Assembly (NCBI GenBank): GCA_023435825.1
Contig: JAEZMB010000025.1
Span: forward strand, 1 to 24,031
DNA from: Pseudomonadota bacterium
Lineage (GTDB): Bacteria > Desulfobacterota > Desulfovibrionia > Desulfovibrionales > Desulfovibrionaceae
DNA length: 24,031 nucleotides
Reading direction: 5' to 3'
How positions within the stretch are numbered: the first letter of the stretch is position 1; every line of letters starts with the position of its first letter. Shown in pieces: positions 15,301-21,624 of the stretch. The translations under genes were made by a program, and so were the position numbers. The notes below the pieces were generated by a model, which ran no database searches, was not told where the DNA came from, and was given only the letters and a program-made list of their open reading frames with translations.

Positions 15301-18099
15301 GGCCACGGCGGAGTTGCCGGAGAAGGTGTTGGCCGCCCCGGCCTGCAGGGTTCCCTCGGTGATGGTGGTCGCGCCGGAGTAGGTGTTCGCGCCGTTGAGG
15401 ACGGTCGTGCCGGCCAGGACCTTGACCGCGCCGTTGCCGCTGATGGCGCTGTCGAACTGCAGATTGGAACTCGTGTGATTGAAGACGATCTCGCCTGTCC
15501 CGTTGCCGAAAACGATCGACGCGGCCCTCAGCGTGCCCGCCGCGGCGGCGCTGGAACCCTCGGCCGCGCCGATGTTCAGCGTGCCCCTGGACCCGGCGTT
15601 GGTCGCGATGTTGAGGGTGCCGTCATACACGCCGCCCGTCGCCGTGCCGACGGTCACCAGGCCGCCGTCGGCGATGGTCAACGTGCCCGTGCCGTCATAG
15701 CCGACACGCAAAATGGCGCCGTTGTCGGTCAAGGTCGAATTCGCGCCGGTGACGGTCACCGTGCCGGTGCTGTTGGCGCTCAGTCCGATCCGGCCGTTCG
15801 AATTGATGACCGTTCCGCCATTCTCGACGGTCAATGTCCCGGTTGAGGCTCCCAGGCCGAGGATGAGTTGGCTGCTGCTCTCCCAGGTTGAACCCGGGCC
15901 AGTAACGGTCGCCGTGCCGCTGCCGCCGTCACGGGCTCCAAGAAAGCCGTTGGTATTGGTGACCTTTCCGCCGTCGGCTATGGTCATTTCCCCGGTGCCG
16001 CTCCAGCCGACAACGAGTTCGCTGCCGTTTGTCCAAGTCGAGCCGGGTCCTGTGACAGTGACCGTGCCGTGGCTGCCGGCCTGATACCCGACCGTGCCTT
16101 CGTGGGCATTGGTGACCGTTGCGCCAGCTTCCACGGTCATCGTGCCTGTGCCGCTCCAGCCGACAACGATTTCGTCGTTGTTCGTCCAGGTGCTGCCGGC
16201 GCCGGTGACCGTCACCGTGCCCGTGGCGTTGGACTCGTAGCCGATGGCCCCGTTCGCGCTGGTCACGGACGCGCCGGATGTGACGTCGACCGTGCCCGTC
16301 GATCCGTCGGCCCAGCCGACTCGAAGCTCACCGGCCGCTGTCAGCGAAGCGCCGTTCTCGACGGTGATGATGCCGGTTGAGGTGTAACCGGCGTACACGT
16401 TGCCGACATAATTCACGTTGGGCACGGTGGTGAGGCTCGATCCGGCTCCGGTCAGGAGAATGGTCCCGGTGAGGCCCGTGTCGTTGCCGGCCGCAACGAT
16501 AGTCGCGGTGGCGGTGGCGCCGTTGGAAATGGTCAACAAGCCGTCGCCGGTTGTGCCGCTGTCGTTGCCGTCGCCGCCCACGTAGATGCAGAGCTTGCCG
16601 TCAAGGACGGTGCCGGGACCGGTCACGGTCAACGAGCCCGCGCCGCCGGGCGCGCCCGAGACATAGACCCCGTCCGCCTCCAGGGTCGCGCCGCTTGATA
16701 CGGTGGCGGAGCCCTGGTGGATATAGAGCCAGCCGTCGGAGTCGACCCAGGTGGCGGGGACGCCGCTATGGGCGGTGCCGATGTCCACTTTGCTGTTCGT
16801 GCCGGAGACGGTCATGGTGCTGCCGCCCTGGACATAGAGCGTGCCCGAAACCGTGCTCAGCACGCCTCCTCCCGTGACCTCCAGCGAACCGTGGGAATTG
16901 GTTTCGGAGCCGACCGTGCCCCCGGAGGTGGCCGTCAACGTGGCGCCGCTTCCGGTTACCGCGACCGTGCCGACGCCGCCGACCCCGTAGCCGATGTACA
17001 GGCCGCCTGTGGTCACCGTGGTTCCAGCCCCGACGTTGAGGACGCCGGTTCCCTGGTAGCCGGCATAGAGGTTGTCAGCCACGTTCAGGCTGGACCCCGC
17101 GCCGGTCAGGTTGACGGTGCCGTTGGAGCCGCTGTTGGAGCCGACAAAAAAGGCGGTCGCGCTGGAAACCGCGCCGCCGTTTTGGATATTGAGGATGCCG
17201 GTGGCGTTGTTGCCCACATAGAGGCTGTCCGAGCTGGTCCATTTGGAGCCGGCCCCGGTCACGGTGGCGGTGCTGGTCGCCGTGCCGCCCCAGCCGATGG
17301 TGCCGCCGGTCGAGGTGACAGTGCCGCCGTTTTGGACGGTCAGGGTCCCCTGGCCGTCGCCGCCCACGAGCAGCGTTCCCGCGCCGGTGTTCCAGGAGCC
17401 GCCGTCGATGGTGGCCGTGCCGGAGCCGCCGGTGTTGTTCCCCAGCACCCCGCCGACGCTGGCCGCCGTGGTTGCGCTGCCGACATTGAGCGTGCCGGAG
17501 CCGCCGTAGCCGACGAAAAGATTGGCGGCAGAGGTTAAGGCCGAACCGGAGCCGGTCAGGTTCAACGTGCCCGAGGAGCCGCTTTCCGCGCCCATGTTGA
17601 CCAGATTGGCCGAAACGTGGGCCCCGTTTTGGACGTTGAGCACGCCTGCGCTGTAATTGCCGACGTACAGATCGCCGGTGTTGGTCCAACTGGCCGAGGA
17701 GCCGGTGACCGTGACGGTTCCAACGGCCAGTTGGGAGGCCTGGTCGTTTCCGAGAAGGGCCTGCGTGGCCGCCAAGGACCCCTGGATCAGGAGCTCGCCG
17801 GTGGAGCCGCCGCCGACGACCAGCGTGCCGGCCGCTCCCGAGGCGCCCACGCCGATCACCGGCGCGGAGTCTCCCGGTCCGACCGACCCGATGTTCGCCG
17901 TATCGCCCGCGCCCGGAACGCCGCCGTCCCAGACCCAGTTGCTGCCCGTGTTCCAGTCGGAACTGGTTCCGCCCTGCCACATGACGGATTTGGCCAAGGC
18001 CGGAGCCGTTTCGGCAAAAGCGAAAAAGAGCGTGGCGCACGCCGCCAGAATCAGATGCCCCGAGCGTTTGCAATTTCTGGAGAAGACAAGGAAATTCAT
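12364..18099 (-). CDS. Type Va autotransporter (adhesin-like) with T5SS/PEP-CTERM and PATR repeats
   Basis: A 1911-residue surface protein. Residues 1-36 are a Sec signal peptide ending ALA before KSVMWQGG. Residues about 92-830 hold some 13-14 repeats of about 50 residues built on xLxVGxxGTGxLxVxxGGxV..GSxGTVTVTGxGS, the T5SS/PEP-CTERM-associated repeat type. From residue about 900 to 1333 come five longer units of the autotransporter beta-strand repeat type (LTLSGxNxYSGxTTIxxGTL). A passenger end follows, then the C-terminal outer-membrane beta-barrel (about 1630-1911), ending VGLKLSF with the aromatic last residue that barrel assembly requires. The passenger should fold as a long beta-helix outside the cell; adhesion or biofilm formation is the usual role. 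The start at 18099 is chosen for the signal peptide; an upstream 81-codon extension looks non-coding. Only one Cys lies in the mature passenger start of repeat 9 and one near 1415, typical of autotransporters. No protease motif is seen. Confidence 0.93.
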   Translation of the reverse strand: MNFLVFSRNCKRSGHLILAACATLFFAFAETAPALAKSVMWQGGTSSDWNTGSNWVWDGGVPGAGDTANIGSVGPGDSAPVIGVGASGAAGTLVVGGGSTGELLIQGSLAATQALLGNDQASQLAVGTVTVTGSSASWTNTGDLYVGNYSAGVLNVQNGAHVSANLVNMGAESGSSGTLNLTGSGSALTSAANLFVGYGGSGTLNVGSATTAASVGGVLGNNTGGSGTATIDGGSWNTGAGTLLVGGDGQGTLTVQNGGTVTSTGGTIGWGGTATSTATVTGAGSKWTSSDSLYVGNNATGILNIQNGGAVSSATAFFVGSNSGSNGTVNLTGAGSSLNVADNLYAGYQGTGVLNVGAGTTVTTGGLYIGYGVGGVGTVAVTGSGATLTATSGGTVGSETNSHGSLEVTGGGVLSTVSGTLYVQGGSTMTVSGTNSKVDIGTAHSGVPATWVDSDGWLYIHQGSATVSSGATLEADGVYVSGAPGGAGSLTVTGPGTVLDGKLCIYVGGDGNDSGTTGDGLLTISNGATATATIVAAGNDTGLTGTILLTGAGSSLTTVPNVNYVGNVYAGYTSTGIITVENGASLTAAGELRVGWADGSTGTVDVTSGASVTSANGAIGYESNATGTVTVTGAGSTWTNNDEIVVGWSGTGTMTVEAGATVTNAHEGTVGYQAGSHGTVTVTGPGSTWTNGSELVVGWSGTGEMTIADGGKVTNTNGFLGARDGGSGTATVTGPGSTWESSSQLILGLGASTGTLTVENGGTVINSNGRIGLSANSTGTVTVTGANSTLTDNGAILRVGYDGTGTLTIADGGLVTVGTATGGVYDGTLNIATNAGSRGTLNIGAAEGSSAAAAGTLRAASIVFGNGTGEIVFNHTSSNLQFDSAISGNGAVKVLAGTTVLNGANTYSGATTITEGTLQAGAANTFSGNSAVAVGASGTLDLNNFNQTIGGLSGAGTVSLGSGVLTVNSAANSAFSGTITGTGGLTKDGTGVLTLSGTNDYSGATTINGGTLRAGGTNAFSQNSVVTVNTNGTLDLNNYDQTIVDLSGTGTVLLGSATLTVTNNSAVNDFTLTGTGGVTKTGTGTLTLSGSNSDYSGETAVTAGTLQAGATNAFSPNSTVNVSSAGTLALNNYNQVVGGLTGSGAVTLGSATLTVGNTAANTFSGTISGTGGLTKTGSGLLALTGDNTYTGPTTIQQGTLSLSGANASSSMAISSGAILDFSPSRDLSYTGSISGDGAVTKTGGNTLTLTGTNSYTGGTTISSGTLSISSDANLGVSTGALALAGGTLQTTAPVSTSRPITVTGGGTIDNTGNAVTLAGNLLGSGNLTLAGSGTDTLDATFNGSTYTGTLSRNSGVLHLVSGSTLGGTLAIDNGATLNGVGTVSNLNLNGSVAPGNSPGTLTVTGDYAQGASGVYVCDVTPSANDLIAVTGSATLGGTISIQPEYTYYNSGTVWTVLTAAGGVSGTYSTVTYGATPENWVFVPVYSANAVTVTLARQSYSNSATSSQASSVGSGLDAAAYSATGEMATLIKSLDYSYGTNAMYSASNALTDYALNVLSPEYYATFSRNVFEAGRLLTGAQRAGLHEGQAGAAAANALNFGPAAVASQNADNGGVPAGIPGANAGSDSQRLSLGRFDVFLKPLGLRASQQGSADQTGYVTLAGGITGGLLYRPSAELTLGLAPGYVNQSISLHSEGGGQGTINDWSLGLLAAYRQGGFYADAGLRGAYDNFRSSRALPLPAGKYTAKANWDGWNLSASLGGGYDFKAGDFTYGPLASVSWQQLHENGFTEKGAGTVGQSVRARDTQALNTVLGGHVSRTFETPMGDVTPEVRAAWSAQWLGDSQNIVATFIGSPSSTYQAKTKDQRYNSALVDLGVTVGLSDSLAATARVGVELFRPGYAAQAASVGLKLSF
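15990..16290 (-). repeat. Recently duplicated 153-bp units inside the autotransporter
   Basis: Two neighbouring passenger repeats share an exact stretch of at least 22 bases beginning at 15995 and again at 16148, a spacing of 153 bp or 51 codons. The encoded motif is VVGWSGTG. Other repeats in the array are more divergent at DNA level, so these are the youngest duplication and a likely site of repeat-number change. Confidence 0.6.
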
Positions 18100-18458
18100 G
18101 TGCGTCACCCTTTTCAAGAACGTCTGAATGGGAGAAGGCTTCCGTCTGTCGCGCGAAGAAAACCTCGCGGCGTATTGCCGTGCTGCCTGGGCGTGACACC
18201 CTGTCTCGGGACCTGCGCCGCCAGGAGACTCAAACAGCAAAGCGCCGGACATCAACGAGAAAGCAGTAGGATTCCAACGTTGGCCGGCAGCCGCTTCGGC
18301 GATGCCGACCGAGTCTGGAACGAGCCTCTGGTCAGCCAGCAATGGGCGCTCCAGGAGCCAGTCTCGCGGCGTTTAAAAAAACCGAAGGCTGCGGCGGCCT
18401 CTTGGGGCCATCCGGCTGGTTCGTTCCCGGTTGACGAACCAGCTTGTTTCTGTGTGTA
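18100..18458 (-). other. Long untranslated leader of the autotransporter gene
   Basis: About 360 bases separate the likely promoter from ATG 18099. No plausible gene is seen here on either strand. On the minus strand the leader begins with the 10-bp inverted repeat at 18415-18443 and then has GGATGGCC and GGCCGCC able to pair just before a run of seven T near 18374-18380, a possible attenuator. I looked for c-di-GMP and other known riboswitch cores and did not find one. Confidence 0.4.
18415..18443. promoter_or_regulatory. 10-bp perfect inverted repeat (operator or leader hairpin)
   Basis: GCTGGTTCGT (18415-18424) and ACGAACCAGC (18434-18443) are perfect inverted repeats around nine bases. 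They lie just downstream of the AT-rich promoter-like tract on the minus strand, so they could be a repressor site or the first hairpin of the leader RNA. Confidence 0.5.
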
Positions 18459-18464
18459 CGGTTC

Positions 18465-18491
18465 ATTATCTAATTATTATTTTTTCAGCAA
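18465..18491 (-). promoter_or_regulatory. AT-rich promoter candidate for the autotransporter
   Basis: On the minus strand TTGCTG (18486-18491) and GATAAT (18465-18470) are 15 bases apart with an almost pure A/T spacer, a sharp contrast to the surrounding GC-rich DNA. The spacing is shorter than ideal. It is the only promoter-like stretch upstream of the gene. Confidence 0.4.
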
Positions 18492-18499
18492 TATGGAAA

Positions 18500-18779
18500 C
18501 CGCATAAACATTGCCGCGTATTTCATTCGCCAGGAGGCCGAAATGGCCGACCTTCCTTTAGAGCAACGAAATTGTTGTAGTTACGCGTGGGGGAGGATGG
18601 TGGCTTGGCTGCCGCAGAGTGCGTGCAGTCACGCCGTCGGGCCAAATCTGCTAGCGCATCTCCTCCGGGCGGCCGAAGCAGCCGTGCGCGGTCTAGCCCC
18701 ACCTGCGAGCAGATGAACCCGTGGAAATCCAAAATGATGCGCGAGAGATACGGTGACTCGGCGGATGGGGAATGGACAA
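18500..18779. other. Stretch without a recognisable gene
   Basis: No supported coding region or RNA gene is visible. A minus-strand frame of 87 codons (18523-18786) contains SPYLSRIILDFHGFICSQVG but has no convincing start and runs into the duplicated rpmA terminator. GGGGAGGATG near 18590 and CATCTCCTCC near 18658 could pair in a long hairpin. This is the DNA that presumably lay directly downstream of rpmA before the duplication. Confidence 0.4.
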
Positions 18780-18868
18780 ACGCCAAAAAGGGCGAAGGGA
18801 AAAATCCCTCCGCCCTGGAAAGCTTGGGTGCGGTGACGCCTTAGGCGGCCGCGACCGGCAGCACGTGG
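18780..18868 (-). pseudogene. Duplicated rpmA 3' end plus terminator (copy A)
   Basis: This 89-bp stretch matches 19661-19758 base for base except for a 9-bp gap. It encodes the last residues of L27 (HVLPVAAA and stop, where the real gene has [11 protein letters not shown]) followed by the full rpmA terminator hairpin. There is no start or upstream part of the gene, so it is a remnant, not a gene. Beyond its ends the two copies differ at once. The pair bracket the yefM-yoeB cassette as direct repeats 881 bp apart. Confidence 0.92.
18785..18816. terminator. Duplicated rpmA terminator hairpin
   Basis: Copy of the terminator at 19666-19697: a 12-bp stem with one G-T wobble, an AAAA/TTTT loop and a five-T tail on the minus strand. 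In its present place it would stop minus-strand transcripts leaving yoeB before they enter the autotransporter leader. Confidence 0.75.
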
Positions 18869-18920
18869 CGAGCGAGCCCCAACCGGGGATTGCCGCCCGA
18901 CGTCCGGCTGTAGGGAGGTG

Positions 18921-19032
18921 CTCGTGTCGCTTCCTTAAAAAATGCGATAGTATTTTTTAAGAAAAATGAATGGTTTTCGCGACTGCAAAACACCATACGC
19001 GCTTTTCGCGGACGCGACGCGACGCGAGGCTA
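18921..19032 (-). repeat. Structured inverted-repeat element, copy 3
   Basis: Minus-strand copy of the element. Ends are GTGTCGCTTCC at 18924-18934 and GGACGCGAC at 19010-19018, the latter extended by extra GACGC units so that the gene-side end is longer than in the other copies. The AT-rich hairpin pairs 18934-18945 with 18950-18961 around GATA, and ATGGTTTT pairs with AAAACACCAT. The gene-side edge again has CTAG, giving the TAG stop of yoeB. Confidence 0.82.
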
Positions 19033-19287
19033 GGCGTAATGGTAGCGGCAGGCGATGATTTTCAGGCAGTCGTTTTCCACGGCGTAGACAAGGCGGTGTT
19101 CCAGATCGATGCGGCGCGACCAATGGCCGGACAGGTCAAAGCGCAGTTGCTCCGGCTTGCCAAGACCGGCGTAGGGCGTCTTGAGGGCGTCCTTGATGAG
19201 GGCGTTGATTTTCTTGACCTTGGCTTTGTCGGTCGCCTGCCAGTAGAGGTAGTCCTCCCAGCCTTGGGGCGTCCACAGGAGGTCCAC
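19030..19287 (-). CDS. yoeB: Toxin YoeB (Txe/RelE-type mRNA interferase)
   Basis: An 85-residue toxin that cleaves mRNA at the ribosomal A site when freed from YefM. It aligns without gaps to the well-known E. coli protein as I remember it: EDYLYWQATDK, KKINALIKD, KPEQLRFDLSG, SRRIDLEHRLVYAV and CRYHY. The catalytic residues E46, R65, H83 and Y84 all fall at the same numbers, so it should be active. The start is GTG 19287, eleven bases after the antitoxin stop, with GAGG six bases upstream. One extra Ala follows the usual CRYHY terminus, and the TAG stop lies in the edge of repeat element copy 3. Confidence 0.96.
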   Translation of the reverse strand: MDLLWTPQGWEDYLYWQATDKAKVKKINALIKDALKTPYAGLGKPEQLRFDLSGHWSRRIDLEHRLVYAVENDCLKIIACRYHYA

Positions 19288-19298
19288 GCCAGGCCTCG

Positions 19299-19553
19299 CT
19301 AGTCCTCGATCAGGTCGTGGCGCTGCAGATTGCCGGCCTTGGCGTCGGCGACGCTTTGGCGCAACCGTTCGGCGTTGGCCTGGCTGCGCAGCAGGTAGGC
19401 GGTTTCTTCGATGGAATTGTAGTCGTCCAGGCTCATCATGACCACGGCCTTGGCTTTCTGGCGGGTAATGATGACGGGCGTATGGTTGTCGCAGACCTGG
19501 GTCATCATCGAAGCCAGGTGTTCGCGGGCGTAGCTGTAGGTGATGGCGTCCAT
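19299..19553 (-). CDS. yefM: Antitoxin YefM (Phd/YefM family)
   Basis: An 84-residue antitoxin that binds YoeB and represses the operon. The N-terminal Phd/YefM DNA-binding fold shows MDAITYSYAREHLASMM, the central ITRQKAKAVVMMSLDDYNS is typical, and the C-terminal acidic tail (to HDLIED) is the toxin-neutralising part. ATG 19553 is preseded by AAGGA at seven bases; a longer frame from 19622 would begin inside the operator, so it is rejected. Stop and the toxin start are 11 bases apart. Operator-like TGTACA motifs lie at 19604-19621. Confidence 0.95.
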   Translation of the reverse strand: MDAITYSYAREHLASMMTQVCDNHTPVIITRQKAKAVVMMSLDDYNSIEETAYLLRSQANAERLRQSVADAKAGNLQRHDLIED

Positions 19554-19600
19554 GGAGGGGTCCTTGGGTTGGCGGGCTTCTCCCCGGTGCGAGAGGAGAA

Positions 19601-19622
19601 GTATGTACGTATTTATGTACAA
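19601..19622 (-). promoter_or_regulatory. YefM operator (TGTACA motifs) of the toxin-antitoxin operon
   Basis: TATGTACG and TATGTACA occur 12 bp apart (cores 19604-19609 and 19616-19621), about 50 bp before yefM. TGTACA is the known core of the E. coli yefM-yoeB operator, so autoregulation by the YefM-YoeB complex is expected. The AT-rich TATTTATG between them may be part of the promoter. Confidence 0.7.
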
Positions 19623-19660
19623 CCGTCAAGGGCAAGGCCCGGAAGCGGCCGGTCGTCGCC

Positions 19661-19758
19661 ACGCCAAAAAGGGCGAAGGGAAAAATCCCTCCGCCCTGGA
19701 AAGCTTGGGTGCGGTGACGCCTTAGGCGGCCGCGGCGGCCTCGACCGGCAGCACGTGG
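19661..19758. repeat. Direct repeat copy B: genuine rpmA 3' end and terminator
   Basis: The 98-bp partner of 18780-18868, containing the true rpmA stop region and terminator. Identity with copy A is complete apart from 9 bp (three codons of the Ala-rich tail) present only here. The copies diverge abruptly at both ends. Confidence 0.92.
19666..19697 (-). terminator. Intrinsic terminator of rplU-rpmA
   Basis: On the minus strand AGGGCGGAGGGA and TCCCTTCGCCCT form a 12-bp stem with one G-T wobble, a TTTT loop and a downstream T tract, 25 bases after the rpmA stop. It is a classical strong terminator for the ribosomal protein transcript. Confidence 0.9.
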
Positions 19759-20003
19759 ATGCGGGTCTTGACCTTGTTGTTGCGGGTGTACTTCTCGAAC
19801 TTCACCACGCCGTCGATAAGGGCGAACAGCGTGTAGTCCCGGCCCATGCCCACGCCCGTGCCGGGGTGGAACTTGGTGCCGAGCTGGCGCACCAGGATGT
19901 TGCCGGCCAGAACCGACTGGCCGCCGAAACGCTTGACGCCACGCCGTTGACCGGCGCTGTCGCGGCCGTTTCTGGAGCTGCCGCCTGCTTTTTTATGTGC
20001 CAT
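19722..20003 (-). CDS. rpmA: 50S ribosomal protein L27
   Basis: A 93-residue protein of the large ribosomal subunit whose N-terminus reaches the peptidyl transferase centre. [16 protein letters not shown] at the start (no cleavable extension), [18 protein letters not shown] and [15 protein letters not shown] are diagnostic. The C-terminus is an unusual Glu-Ala5 tail encoded by repetitive GCC/GCG codons. AAGGAG precedes ATG 20003. It follows rplU by 24 bases. In many bacteria obgE comes next; here the gene is followed by its terminator and a toxin-antitoxin cassette. Confidence 0.98.
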
Positions 20004-20027
20004 GTCGCGACTCCTTCAAAATATGAG

Positions 20028-20336
20028 CTAGGCCTGAATGCCCGTCACCTTGAGCTGGGTGTAGCCCTGGCGATGGCCCTGCTTCTTGTGCGAATCCTTG
20101 CGGCGACGCTTGTGGAAAACCACGATCTTCTTGCCCTTGACGTGCCCGGCCACCTGACAAGTGACGGCCGCGCCGGCGACGTAAGGCGCGCCGATCTTGG
20201 CTTCGCCGCCGCCGATCATGAGCACCTTGTCCAGCACGTATTCCGAGCCGGCCTCGGCAGCCAAAAGATCCACGGTGATGGTGGCCCCTTCCTGGACCTT
20301 ATACTGCTTGCCGCCAGCCATAACGATTGCGTACAT
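20028..20336 (-). CDS. rplU: 50S ribosomal protein L21
   Basis: A 102-residue ribosomal protein that binds 23S rRNA. MYAIVMAGGKQYKVQEGATI, VLMIGGGEAKIGAPYV and the basic KIVVFHKRRRKDSHKKQGHRQ segment followed by YTQLKVTGI are typical of the family, at normal length. GGAGG lies eight bases before ATG 20336. It begins only 32 bases after the PHP-domain gene on the same strand, so part of its transcription may come from upstream. Confidence 0.98.
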   Translation of the reverse strand: MYAIVMAGGKQYKVQEGATITVDLLAAEAGSEYVLDKVLMIGGGEAKIGAPYVAGAAVTCQVAGHVKGKKIVVFHKRRRKDSHKKQGHRQGYTQLKVTGIQA

Positions 20337-20368
20337 AATGTCGACCTCCGATGGGGAAGACGGTCCCT

Positions 20369-21271
20369 TTACCGCTGCGCCGCCGCGTCGTCAAGCCCTT
20401 TTTGCGGCAGCGACGATCCGCTGGCCAAAAGTCGCTCCCGCCGCGCCCGCAAAACGTCCAATACCGCGATGTCGATGCGCAGGCTCCCCCGCCCGCGCCC
20501 CAGCTCCACCCCGGGCTTGGCCAGCCCGTGGTAGTCCGAGCCGCCCGAGACCGCCAGCCCCAGTTTGCGGGCCAGGGCCAGATATTCCAACGTCTGGTAC
20601 TGGGAATGCTCGGTGTAAAAGGCCTCGATGGCGTCCAGGCCGGCGTCGCGGTAGCGCCCGACGGTCTCGGCCAGGGCCGGGCCGGAAAGCCCGAGCAGAT
20701 ACGGGTGGGCCAGCACGGCCAGCCCGCCCTCGGCGTGGAGAAGTTCAATGGCCTCGGGCAGCGGCAATTTGTCCTTGGGCACGTAGGCCTTGCCGTAAGC
20801 GCCCAGGAATCTGGTGAAAGCTTCCTTGAAACTGGTCACCGCGCCCATGGCCAGAAGGGCCTGGGCGATATGCGGCCGGCCCACGGCCCCTTGCGCCAGG
20901 GCCGTGACGGACTCATATTGAAGAGGCACGCCCAGGGCGGCGAGCTTTTCGAGGATGCGCTTGTTGCGGTCGTGGCGGCGGGTGCGCAGCCAATCCAGGC
21001 GCTCGGCCAGGGGGCCGGGGGCGTCGGGCAGAAACAGCCCGACCAGATGGATGCTGCCGCGTTCGTCGGCCACGGACAACTCGACCCCGGCAATGACCTC
21101 GACGCCGTGCCTGGCCCCGGCGGCCCGGGCTTCGGGCAGCCCGGCCAGGGTGTCGTGGTCGGTGACGGCCACGGCGGCCAGCCCCTTGGACGCGGCCATG
21201 GCCACCAGTTCGGCCGGCGAGGCCGTGCCGTCGGAGGCGGTGGTGTGGGTATGCAGATCAATAAACGACAT
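20369..21271 (-). CDS. PHP-domain phosphoesterase (RNase AM/TrpH-like)
   Basis: A 300-residue metal-dependent phosphoesterase. PHP motifs in order are DLHTHTTASDG (5-15), VTDHDT (36-41), GVELS near 62-66, the insert region after HLVGLFLPD, RPHIAQALL near 134-142, AVLAHPYLLG near 190-199, and SGGSDYHG near 244-251, supplying the expected His/Asp metal ligands. The family includes E. coli YciV/RnmA, which removes nucleotides from 5' ends of short RNAs and hydrolyses 3',5'-bisphosphates; the exact substrate here is inferred. ATG 21271 is chosen because the PHP motif begins at once, and the 37 codons upstream are unconserved. It is divergent from the Trm112-like gene (99-bp gap) and lies 32 bases before rplU. 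Confidence 0.92.
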   Translation of the reverse strand: MSFIDLHTHTTASDGTASPAELVAMAASKGLAAVAVTDHDTLAGLPEARAAGARHGVEVIAGVELSVADERGSIHLVGLFLPDAPGPLAERLDWLRTRRHDRNKRILEKLAALGVPLQYESVTALAQGAVGRPHIAQALLAMGAVTSFKEAFTRFLGAYGKAYVPKDKLPLPEAIELLHAEGGLAVLAHPYLLGLSGPALAETVGRYRDAGLDAIEAFYTEHSQYQTLEYLALARKLGLAVSGGSDYHGLAKPGVELGRGRGSLRIDIAVLDVLRARRERLLASGSSLPQKGLDDAAAQR

Positions 21272-21370
21272 GGAAGACCCTAGCCCGGTTGGCTGGCCTT
21301 GTGAACCTCCATTGCGCCGGGGACGCGATTTGGCTATGAACCAGGGCACGTTTGCACAAGGAGACCGCCT

Positions 21371-21586
21371 GTGAGCATCCATCCCGATCTGCTGACCATC
21401 CTGGCCTGCCCCAAATGCAAGGGCGCGCTTACCGTCGTGGACAACGAGGCCGGCCTTTTCTGCCCGACCTGCGACATCGTGTTTCCGGTTCGCGACGACA
21501 TTCCCATCATGCTGGTGGAAGAAGCCGTGGCCAAGGCCGACTGGGACGCCGGCAAGCGTTCGGCCAAGGACGACGCCGCCAAGTAA
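21371..21586 (+). CDS. Trm112-family zinc-binding protein (YcaR/UPF0434-like)
   Basis: A 71-residue protein with two CxxC pairs, CPKC at 13-16 and CPTC at 31-34, in the Trm112 context (LLTILACPKCKGAL, LFCPTCDIVFPVRDDIPIML). Eukaryotic and archaeal Trm112 activates methyltransferases; the role of bacterial members is less certain. The charged Lys/Ala/Asp tail is variable. The start is GTG 21371 with AAGGAG eight bases upstream. It is the first of a plus-strand series with Hsp20 and DegP. Confidence 0.9.
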   Translation: MSIHPDLLTILACPKCKGALTVVDNEAGLFCPTCDIVFPVRDDIPIMLVEEAVAKADWDAGKRSAKDDAAK

Positions 21587-21624
21587 CCACGTTCCGGGGA
21601 CCCTCTCCCCGGACAGGGAGCGCT

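Noticed and set aside
18100..18460. c-di-GMP riboswitch upstream of the autotransporter
   Set aside because: A GGDEF gene in the window made this tempting, but the conserved core motifs (GCAAACC, GGACGCAAAGCC) are not present on the minus strand.
18523..18786. 87-codon minus-strand gene
   Set aside because: Its start lies inside the duplicated terminator region, it has no ribosome-binding site, and its composition does not support coding.
19030..19662. 210-residue version of YoeB
   Set aside because: The first 125 residues are yefM read in another frame. The GTG at 19287 gives the 85-residue toxin with catalytic residues at the expected numbers.
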